From Phragmites australis (taxonomy: Eukaryota > Streptophyta > Magnoliopsida > Poales > Poaceae): a stretch of DNA of 64,000 nt. Location of the stretch: NCBI RefSeq assembly GCF_958298935.1, contig NC_084943.1:12145001-12209000 (forward strand). Direction: 5' to 3'. The notes under the pieces are model-generated. The model ran no database searches and was not told the origin of the DNA. It saw only the letters and a program-made list of their open reading frames with translations. Numbering within the stretch: position 1 is the stretch's first letter; every line of letters starts with the position of its first letter. A program made the translations under genes and the position numbers. Below, in pieces: positions 49,301-57,749 of this stretch.

Positions 49301-51432
49301 CCTACAATGAACAGCACTGCTCTTAGATGGAATAGAACAAGTAGTTTAGTTCCAACTAGACCCACCTGGAACAAGCATTTTCAAAACTGAAATACATATA
49401 AACTGTTACAGATGTAAAGGTATACCGGTGGGACAGCAGCTTGGCCACCTTGCCGGGTCTCAAAGATGATGACCGATGTCTCAGGAATTGGCCGTGGAAT
49501 TTGATTAGGGTCAATTTTGGATGGGGTTGAGACCTGGGCTCCAGCATGGGGAGAGTATGGCATGGTGGGTGTTGACGCAGGCAGCATCCCTTGGCCAAGG
49601 GCATTGGGCGCCATGCCACCAGGCATGCCAGACATTCTCATAGATGGCTGCATACCACCAGGCACAGCTCCCTACAAATAGGTTCAGCAAGATCACCTTC
49701 CGGGTGTTAATTGCAATGTTCTAAGGAAATTCTCAGGTGTCTCATCAACCAAATAGATCTACAGAAGATCTTTTCATCAAATTAGTAATGATCAGTCTGG
49801 ACAAGTCACCTCGGGAGCATAAATAAGCCTCAAGCACCAGAAGAATTCAACTATGTCAAATGAGAGGTGTCTCACCCAAGTAAAAAAATCAATGCCAAAA
49901 ATCATATTTCTTTTCATGAGAGTGGTAATGATTAACTTCCTAGACAAACAAATAATTAGGTGTTTAACAAAATATGAAAAAGCTGCATCGCTTCCTTTTC
50001 TGTAACCATCTTGCTCAATCCTTAACTATATATAATCGAGAATATTCATAGGGCACCAAACATTTCAAACAGGATTGAAAGACTACTTGCTAGAAGACAA
50101 TTTTGACCAAAATAACCTACTTATTTCCTTGACAATAAAAAAATGTCACCTTGATCGAATCATAACTGCAATTTAGGAACGGCACTCTTCCTAAGCCTAA
50201 TGGAATCCACAGTTACTCAAATTTTAAAAAGAACAATCTTTCAGTTAGGCATGCCAAATTGCACATACCACAAGAACAGTAAGTTTCAACACCAGCCTCT
50301 AGAACTCAGAATTCTGCATTGGATTGATCTTAGAGAAATAGAAGAGTCTTTGTTATCCTATGGAAGCCCAATTGCTAATTTTCTCATTATTTCCTTTGGA
50401 ACACATCGAACTGCAACTAGCAGTTTAAGTTAAACACTCTACAGTTGTCCAGAGTATTGGTTTATTGATATTGCCACTAAAATCTCTTCCTTTATGAACA
50501 CTTTACGCAACATAACGTGAAGAAACACTCACTGGTCGTGATTGGCCCTGCCACCCTGGAGGCACAAATGTTGGAGCATTACCCCCTGGAGGCCCCATGA
50601 ATGGTGGTGCCTGCGAGATAGGCGCAGCCTGAGCCCCAAATGGCGGAGGCTGCGCACCTGGTCTTGGTCCTCCAAACTGCGGTGGCCCACCAAACTGCAC
50701 CTGCTGCGACTGTGCTGGTGGCCAACCAAATGGCGGTCTCAACCCGCCAGAGGGTGCTGTTTGAGGCACTGCCCCCGGCGGCCCACCAAATGGTGGTGGC
50801 TGAGCTGCGGAATACAGCGCCCCGCCGATCGGAGCCGGTTGAGCTGGTGCTGCTGCTGGAGGAGGCCCGCCAAACGGGGAAAGCTGTGACACCGCTGCAG
50901 GTGGTCCGCCGAACGGGGGTGGCTGAGACGTCGCCGCGGGTGGCCCACTGAACGGGTCAGGTTGAGACGCAGCCGCGGGCGGCCCACCGAACGACGGCGG
51001 CTGCTGCGGTACTCCCGAGGGCGGTTCACCGAATGGTGCCCGCTGCACCTGCGACCGCGGACCGGACAGCAGACCACCGAATGTGGGCCGCTGCATCTGC
51101 ATCTGGGGCTGCGACGCCAGCGTGGCCGGCGGGCCGCCGAAGGGAGGCGGAGGCTGCTGCAAGGGTGCTGCAGGCCGGGCGGCGAACGGTGGAGGCGGAA
51201 GGCTGCCAAGGAACGGTCGGGCGCCGGGAGGCGGCGCGCGGATCGACGAGGTCGCGGCGGGGCCGTTCCCGGGAGGCGGCCCGCCGGGGGCTGCGAAGGG
51301 CGGGGGCGCGCGGGAGATCTGCATGCTGGAGAAGGCCGCCGGGAGGGAGCCGGGCACCGGTTTAGGGTTTTGCGGGGCGAATGGCGGCGGCGGCCTCGAC
51401 GTGGGAGGCGCCGGCGGCGACGACGACGCCAT
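37250..51432 (-). CDS. SEC24: SEC24-type COPII coat cargo-adaptor subunit (1114 aa)
   Basis: Twenty-four exons on minus: 50533-51432, 49426-49671, 49227-49301, 49044-49142, 48128-48239, 47686-47813, 47260-47379, 46719-46799, 45683-45760, 45449-45541, 45175-45229, 44663-44739, 44442-44513, 44258-44341, 41453-41572, 41291-41359, 40406-40483, 38655-38793, 38337-38501, 38083-38228, 37819-37998, 37552-37640, 37438-37469, 37250-37356. Total 3345 nt, GT-AG throughout, no internal stop. Residues 1-380 are Pro/Gly/Gln-rich with repeated PPFGGPP units. A C4 zinc finger follows (CSRC about 452, CNLC about 474), then the trunk (VYFFLIDVSMNA from about 528), the beta-sandwich (DVFLTTQSYVDIASISVVPN), the helical part, and a gelsolin-like end. 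Sec24 pairs with Sec23 on Sar1-GTP at ER exit sites and selects cargo. Its length is slightly above the roughly 1030-1040 of other plant copies, owing to the N-terminus. The start ATG opens MASSSPPAPP. Three mobile elements sit in introns without touching exons. Confidence 0.95.
39395..40139. mobile_element. Non-autonomous hAT element with gene-like cargo (SEC24 intron)
   Basis: Perfect 8-bp target duplication gccataac at 39387-39394 and 40140-40147. The terminal inverted repeat is CAGTGTTACCGGGACA on both ends. The element is 745 bp. It has an AT-rich left part (39480-39680) and a GC-rich part (39790-40080) with open frames on both strands, one reading MIRGCCTEVETEIHRLLSS. No transposase is present. 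It lies in the intron between SEC24 exons 17 and 18. The GC-rich part looks like a captured exon fragment, but the donor is not recognised. Confidence 0.85.
41897..42700 (+). mobile_element. 5'-truncated L1-type LINE in a SEC24 intron
   Basis: A 14-bp target duplication (aagattgctggtat) flanks it at 41883-41896 and 42701-42714. The plus strand encodes the plant LINE zf-RVT C-terminal domain: FSEWWRH, VFSRQVWFNILNQVG and AAWMIWKHRNGCVFD-like runs. The pieces are in two frames (41907-42128, 42151-42372) broken by a shift and a stop. The 3' untranslated part is T-rich and ends ctctcctgccagttcgagaa, without a long A-tail. Orientation is opposite to the host gene. Confidence 0.88.
43280..43331. 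repeat. (CT)n/(CA)n microsatellite
   Basis: Nearly pure CT dinucleotides interrupted by two TA steps, ending in a short CA run. A CCCTTT hexamer run precedes it at 43202-43226. Confidence 0.9.
43360..43650. repeat. 97-bp tandem repeat, three diverged copies
   Basis: The motif ctcaaaaagtt.tcaac.aaattctagaag recurs at 43364, 43461 and 43557, with spacing 97 and 96. Each unit also holds a ttttgatcaaaagtt-like segment. The copies are AT-rich and non-coding. Confidence 0.75.
44917..45049 (-). mobile_element. SINE with tRNA-like B box (SEC24 intron)
   Basis: A 16-bp target duplication ttaaggaaagctactt lies at 44901-44916 and 45050-45065. On the minus strand the element begins near an A-box-like TAGTTGAGAGTGTGG, has a B box GGTTCGAGTCC, and ends in a T-rich tail at the left edge. 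tRNA-derived promoter boxes with a poly(T) end are typical of p-SINE-type elements of grasses. At 133 bp its length fits. It lies in the intron between SEC24 exons 11 and 12, in the gene's own orientation. Confidence 0.85.
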
Positions 51433-52514
51433 GGGTCGGGAGGGAGATCGGGATCTGAGGAGAGGAGGTGGGAGAGGAAGGAGAAAATGGAGGTGGCCTT
51501 TATGTCGAGGCGACCGAGCGAAGCGTTTCGGGCCGGGACAGCACCGGACTGGACCGTTTGGTGCGTGCGGCTGGGACCGGACCGGACTCGCTCGGCTCGA
51601 AAGCGTGACGGGCTCTGGTACGGTTGCGCCGAGATGGAGGCCGGTCTATTTTTTCAGTTATAAGGCCCTGTTGGAAGATACGTAATATTTAATCGTTTCC
51701 GGTTGTATTTTTAAGTGCACAAGAAAAAACAATACCCTTGTAAAATGTTGCTTGGGTAAACAATGGAATTCTCAAGCAGTGCAATCAAAATACCCGGTCA
51801 TGCTGTTTTGGAGAGGGTAGCTAAACAAGTATTCACATTGGAGCACATAAAATTTCATAGCAAAGCTCAATATGAAGCTAAGAAAATTCATGTCAGAACA
51901 TCATTGGAGATCAGAACAAAAGAAAATTCAGACAGGAACATGAACTTCCACATGAGAGCACGAAATTGGAGTTCAGGACCGAATAAATTTCAGATCGGAG
52001 CTCGAATTGGAGCTCAAAAATTCAGATAACCGCATGAAGGAGCATGAAATTTTAGATGAGAGCATCAAACTGAAGTACCGGTGGAGGCCAGGCTCGACAA
52101 TGATGAACTCGTCATGTGAATCCCTTCTCGTCGCCCGTGACAAAGCGATGACTGTGGAGGGACTTTCGAAACATCTAGGAGAAGAGGAGAGGTGAGAGGG
52201 CTGTGCTGCTACCCACTCCAACGCCTATTTGTCCTTCATGCTCTCTTCCTTCCTCCGGTTTTTTCTTGCTGCCCTCCTTCCTCCTTTTGGCTGCGCGTCC
52301 TTTCCAGTGATGGTGGCAGTGGGTGTGGGAGAGGGCGACAGCTACACCATGGGAGAGGATGACGGTGACCATGCATGAGAGGATTATGGCAATGTCGGGG
52401 GAGAGTGTGGTGTTAGCGGTGGACCACCGTATAGGAGAGGGTGGTAGCGCTGACAGACCTCTCATAGAAGAAGGCAATGCTTGGGTCATGACTTGCGAGC
52501 AAGAGCTCGAGTGG
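51433..52514. other. SEC24 5' leader/promoter and upstream DNA
   Basis: 51433-51650 is GC-rich with CGGACCGGAC-like words and should hold the leader and core promoter of the minus-strand gene; no clear TATA box was seen. 51750-52080 is AT-rich with repeated agaaaattcag and gagcatgaaat words, resembling the repeat-bearing insert in intron 14. No gene recognised. Confidence 0.45.
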
Positions 52515-52519
52515 CCGAG

Positions 52520-55500
52520 TGTGAGGAACCGTCCAAATAGTATTCTAATTAATCATCAGGAGGATCATTATTCATAATCACAACCTCGACGATTAACCAG
52601 AATACCATTCCGGTAGTCCCGGTACGTGTTTTGTGCCCAGGATCGGAACACATGCCTTCCAACTCAAATATCACAACACAGTTTAATAGAGAACAAATAA
52701 TTAAACTGGATTACAATTATTAAACATGCAACTGCTTCCACAATTTACAACAAAAGAGGAACAACAATAACTATGCAGCGGAAGAAAAACCTATACAACA
52801 AAAGAGTATGGAGCCGTATGCCCTTAGGCTTCATACCAAAAGCGCCGGAGTTCGGAGTAGAAGGTGCTACTCCTGCCCGCCACCCTGATCGACAGGCACA
52901 AAGTAGCCAAACACTGCCTCTTCCTCGCCAACCTGTAAACCTGAAAGCAATTTAAGGGCAGCACCCCTTAGTACGAAGGTACTAGCAAGTCTTACACAAT
53001 ATAAATATATATATATTCTCGACTCCAAGGATCATGCATTTAAAGCTGTAGCAAGGATTAAGACATGTTTAAGTTCATTAAGCGGTAAGCAACCTAGACT
53101 CTAGGTGTAAGCAACTGACTTAACCAACCACCGACTCAAACCCTGCCAACCAACTGATCAGAACAGATATATGAACAACAAGTGTATGAAAGTAAACCAT
53201 TCCCACCAAACCACCGACCACATACCGACCAAACCACCCCAAACCAACCATGCCACAACCCACATCGAAACTCTACGACCAAAACATGGTCGCTCAGTGG
53301 AGATAAGCGATAGCAATGCTCATGACCGAGAGCGCGGCAGTTCGAACTGATTATACACCCTGCAGGGGGATACTCCTGGACCCACACGACACAGGGACCA
53401 TGCGGCTTGTGCCACCCGCTAAGATACACACAAGGGGGTACCCGTGACAACCTTTCCCAACCAGGCCCAACCATGTGGATCAATCATAGCTCGACGCGGC
53501 GGTATTAGAACTACTCCCCGAGCAAACGAATACCGCTAAAAGCCCGGACTCAAACCGGACTCACACCGTCTATGACGAGGCCCACATGACCACGTCTGCG
53601 AAGGTAATCAGCTCGCCTACCATTATATCAGCATGTGGTGAGTAAGGTAAGTGCTAAAGCCGACTACACCGACGGTCGGTGCTTAACCGGTGCAAGCGGT
53701 CTACGGTGTCCGGGTTCCCTCCCCGAACTGCCTGAGGACTCCTCGTGAGCAGATGACACCCCTAACACCGCCCACACCTCGTCTCAACTCACCACTCACC
53801 AAACCGACTCATCATCAACACAACCACAAGTGTGAACAAGTAATAAGCCCTAGGCTCGCGACAACAGTGGACGCCGTCGTCGACTTCTACCGGAAAGCCT
53901 AAGTACCACTAAGCATAGCGAACTATAATTAGACCTCGACGACACCACTAGGCTCCTAGGAACAACACATGACACGTGACCGAAAAGGGATAATACATCG
54001 GCATAGGTTCTACCCAACTCGGTACCCGACACATGCAATGTATACATAAGCGTAGATAACATATTAGATTTTCAAGTAGACACGGTGCAATATGAACGAT
54101 GCTTGCCTTGCTGCCCTAGCTGCTGCTCACAGCTACCCGAGTCACGATCACCACTGCGGGAACCTCCGGGGACAGCCTCGTTCGCCTCGTCGAAGTTCCC
54201 TAAAAGAATCACGCGTGCAATGTAATGAATATGAATGTTATGAAATGAAGGATGCTCCATAGAATGCGATAACAGTGCAAATCTTCAGGGCACGAGTTCT
54301 AAAGCATCGAAGATTTCTCTTAAATGGGATTACTGTTAAACTTTTGAACACTTCTAGGATTAATTAAGCTTAACCCTATATAGAATTGTAACAACATCTA
54401 ACATGTGGGTGATTATTTTTGCTGAACAGGGGGTATTAAAACAAGAATAACAAAATTAGATTCATCAATTTTGGAAATACCAAACTTTAACTATGAATTA
54501 TCAAAGCCTAGACATATTTCATTAATTCAATAATTCACAGCACACATTTCATGGCCACTGGTATTTTTAATGGATAGATCATGTTATAACAAAACCAACA
54601 AAATTGGTTTCATGAATTTTGGAGCTCTACATAATTTCCTATGCATTTTTCAGAATTTCAGCCGATTTATCAACTCAACAGATATTCATTTCGCAATTTC
54701 CGATTTTTCCGAATACTTAAACACCCTAAAACCTTTTCTTACTCGGGTTCGGCCAGCCGCTGTGACTGACAGTGGGACCGGCATATTTTGACCCGAGTCA
54801 AAATTGACTCGCGCCCAGAACACAGCGCAGCGCGGTCGGCCGGGGCTCGGGTTGTGCCCGCCGGCGGCGAGCGGTGCAGTCCAGGCGGCGGGGAAGGGCA
54901 GCTGCGGCTCCAGCATGTGCGCGTTGATCCATTTGAGGCATACTTGGTCGCCGGCGACGGCCGGAGAATGGCCAGCGGCGGCGGACAGCGGAAACTACAT
55001 GGCAGCGGCACGGTTTTGACGCGCCAATGGCGAACGACGGCGTAATAAGCCCGGCCGAGCACACCTACGCGTTCTACGCGAGCGCGTGGACCTAACGGCG
55101 TGCTTCCCGGCCGACGAGCTCGACGGCAGCACGGCCGACGGCGTGCGCGGGGAGGCGGCGACGGTTCAACCATCGCGGACCACCGTGCCGGAGACGGGAC
55201 GGAGGGAAGACGGCGCGCGCATAAGGTATACAGGAGCATGGGGAAGCTCACCGTGTAGCGGGTTGGGCCGGTGAGGCTGTAGAATAGCGGGGCGACAGAG
55301 AGGGGTGGAGAGGAGGCTGCCGGCGTTGAGGGAGAAGACTCGGCCGAGCTCAATCCGCACGGGAAACGCCGGGAAAGGAGGGGAAACGCCGGGGAAGAGC
55401 TTCGGCGACCCTCCTCTGCGCTTCTCTTAGCCCGGGCTCGGTGGAGGCCGTCGGTGGCGCGGTGATTTGGCCGGCGGCCAGTGCGTGTGTGTGTGCTCTG

Positions 55501-56181
55501 CGCTCTGCTTTCCGGCCGCGCGAGAGGAGGAGCAGAGAGAGAGAGAGAAAGCAGAGGGCGGGGAGGGGAGGATAAGGACACGGTGCCGTGTCCTGGTTTC
55601 CGGTGATGTGGCCTGGCCACCGAAGTCAACAAGGGCGGCCACCGCGTGCTCTGTGAGAGCGGAAGAAGGGGGAGCAGAGAGCTGTGAGTGCGATGCGGAT
55701 GACAGGTGGGGCTGTGAACAGTAACCGGCCGGCAAAATATCCCCACCACTTTAGCCATCCACTTGAATGCCTTCCCAAGGTCCAAAATTGGTAAAACAAA
55801 TTTTGTTTGAAACTAAAATTCATAAGGAACCCATTTGAACTTGTTTGACCCAGAAAGCTTGAGTCAATTTTGAATAAAAATTGTTCAAATATGCTATCTT
55901 TTCCAACTTGTGATAATTTTTATACCTTCTAAAGGTTTCCCAAAAATTTGAGAAAATTCATTTATATTCTTCTCCTGGCATCTACTAATTTCTAAAATTA
56001 TCACCAGCCCTATGTTCCATAAAAATTTTGGGAGATACTTTACAACGCATCAGTTAAACCTGGTTTACCCAAATTCGATTTAATCCACATTGCACGCTTA
56101 TACTGCTCAAAACAAAAACAAATGATGCTAATGATACCCATTAGCACTTAATTACATGTTTAGAAACTCTGGGCCGTGACA
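52520..56181 (+). mobile_element. Solo Ty3/gypsy LTR, complete (3662 bp)
   Basis: Starts TGTGAGGAACCGTCC at 52520 and ends GGGCCGTGACA at 56181. The 5-mer ccgag lies on both sides (52515-52519, 56182-56186), a perfect target duplication. No internal region, primer-binding site or polypurine tract lies between, so it is a solo LTR left by recombination between two LTRs. The first 1332 bases match the inverted copy at 1-1330. The GC-rich block 54780-55740 opens a 348-codon minus frame (54739-55785) of low complexity; it is not taken as a gene. Confidence 0.9.
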
Positions 56182-56186
56182 CCGAG

Positions 56187-56577
56187 CCTAACATCTGTCG
56201 AAAAATAGGGTGGCCACCTGAGGAGATTTTATTTTTCTGGTTGGGTTATGTATAAACCGACAATAATAATTATATATAATGTATATATTGTATAAGTATA
56301 CATATACACATAAATACATAAGAGAATACAAGGAATAAAATGAAAAAAGAAATAGAAAACGGAAAACAAAAATGGAAAGCCAATCGGGCCGAAACCCAGC
56401 CCAAACTTCTCTCCCTCTCTCCCTTCTCTTTTCGGCCCACCCAGCCAACCGGCTCGTCTCCCTTTCCCCCTCCCTTCTCTTTCCGCCTAGCCGAGTCAGC
56501 TCAGCCGAGCCTCCCGCTTCCCTCTCTCTTTCGGACACCGACACCTAGGCCCACCTGTCATCTCCCTCCCTCTCCGT
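56187..56577 (+). repeat. Fragment of a long gypsy LTR (same blocks as 16571-17072)
   Basis: An AT microsatellite (56262-56320) is followed by a purine-rich stretch (aaaatgaaaaaagaaatag) and a C/T-rich part, in the same order as at 16586-16800. It is split from the rest of its element by the solo LTR on its left and a copia LTR on its right. Confidence 0.5.
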
Positions 56578-56679
56578 TGTAGCGAAAATGGTCCTATTAG
56601 ACCATGATTATGATTTTGGAGATTAATAACAACATAGTCATTAAGACTAACATGTTAGTCAAGAATATATATTAGTAGA
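56578..56679 (+). repeat. Start of a copia LTR (same family as 5698-10802)
   Basis: Begins TGTAGCGAAAATGGTCC and follows the minus-strand sequence of the LTRs at 7371 and 10802 for about 100 bases. It is cut at 56680 by the next element, so the copia copy is older than the Tat-type element. Confidence 0.8.
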
Positions 56680-57298
56680 TGTTGGGACCGAAATCCCAGA
56701 CAAGGTGGGCCTTCGGTTACAGGGATATCGAAGGGCTCTCAGAGTGACACGTGTTAGAGGTAGAACAGTCTTTCGATGCCCCTTCTGGGTATAGTGTGAT
56801 CCTATTTATAGCCCGTACCTAGCCACCACAGGTGCGGTTTACAAATCCTACCTCCTCACCTGCTACATTCTCGGAATATCCGGAGGCATTATGGTACAAG
56901 TGAGCATAATTATATAATTACAACCCTACCCCGAATGACCGAAAATGAGCCCACTGTCCCGCAGCGATCTCTGCCTCCGAAGATGTACCGAAGCCTTCTC
57001 CACTCGGATGTCCGTCAGATGGCCTTCGTCCCTTGAGCGAAGGTCAGCTCGTATCTTCGCTCGCCGTGATTGCTCCGGACCACGGGCATGGACTTCGCCA
57101 TTCGGTTGAAGATCGCCCTTGTCTTCACCGGTACGGGAGATCGAAGATGCGGGCGCGCCTACACCCTTCGACCGATGGTGTTTCGTGATCTTCGCCGCTT
57201 GCAGATGAAGTCCCTGAAACAGCTGCAATGGCAAGCATGCGATATGTCCAGTAGACTTCGAGGTAACCTCCGAAGAGGGGGGGGGATCATCCCCAACA
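56680..57298 (-). repeat. 3' LTR of the Tat-type element (619 bp)
   Basis: Bounded by TGTTGGG at 56680 and CCCCAACA at 57298, so both strands read TGTTGGGG/..CCAACA. The minus strand holds a TATA box (GGGCTATAAATAGG) at 56801-56812. It has inserted into a copia LTR. Confidence 0.85.
56801..56812 (-). promoter_or_regulatory. Putative TATA box of the Tat-type LTR
   Basis: GGCTATAAATAGG on minus in the distal half of the LTR. Orientation agrees with the coding strand of pol. Confidence 0.6.
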
Positions 57299-57313
57299 GT
57301 AGCCCCCTAATGG
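57299..57313 (-). promoter_or_regulatory. Polypurine tract of the Tat-type element
   Basis: The minus strand reads CCATTAGGGGGCTAC directly before the LTR. The GGGGGCTAC form is usual in grass gypsy elements. It identifies 56680-57298 as the 3' LTR. Confidence 0.75.
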
Positions 57314-57591
57314 TAAGGTTTATCTTTGATAGGCCGAACCTGTAGTCTGCAAGATGTCTCAACGCCGTCCCCTTCGGCTTGTCGAAGTCTAATGGAGCAA
57401 ATGCATGTCGTTGAAAATTATGATTATTATTATTGTTTTTTTTGTCATAGGTTGCCAAACTGTTCTTTGGTAACTGCCAAACGGTTCCTTAGTAACTGCA
57501 TGCATTTAATGCTCTTCATGTACACCAAAGCATAGTTTTTCCCGTCGATTCAATTTTTGACGCGTGCAGTTCTAACCGCCATCACCCTACA

Positions 57592-57600
57592 CTATAAATA
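57592..57600 (+). promoter_or_regulatory. Putative TATA box of the antisense gene
   Basis: CTATAAATA, about 150 bases before the antisense start codon (57750), on the strand opposite to the element's own transcript. Position and form suit a dedicated promoter. Confidence 0.55.
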
Positions 57601-57749
57601 TCACGCCGTTGTCCATATTTTTTACCGCGCCTTTGCTGAAACTGTCGCTCTCATACGAAGCCTCCTGAGTTTTTTCGAGCCTTTATTGGAGGAAGCCCCG
57701 CTTTTTAGCTCTTCGCATAATTTGCTATTCGAGTCACCCTCTGAGCCGA

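Noticed and set aside
50542..51685. Plus-strand frames up to 233 codons
   Set aside because: They are shadows of SEC24 exon 1, whose minus-strand reading fits the family and splices in frame.
54739..55785. 348-codon minus-strand frame
   Set aside because: It lies in the GC-rich middle of the solo LTR, is low complexity (Pro, Ser, Arg), and overlaps frames of similar quality on the other strand.
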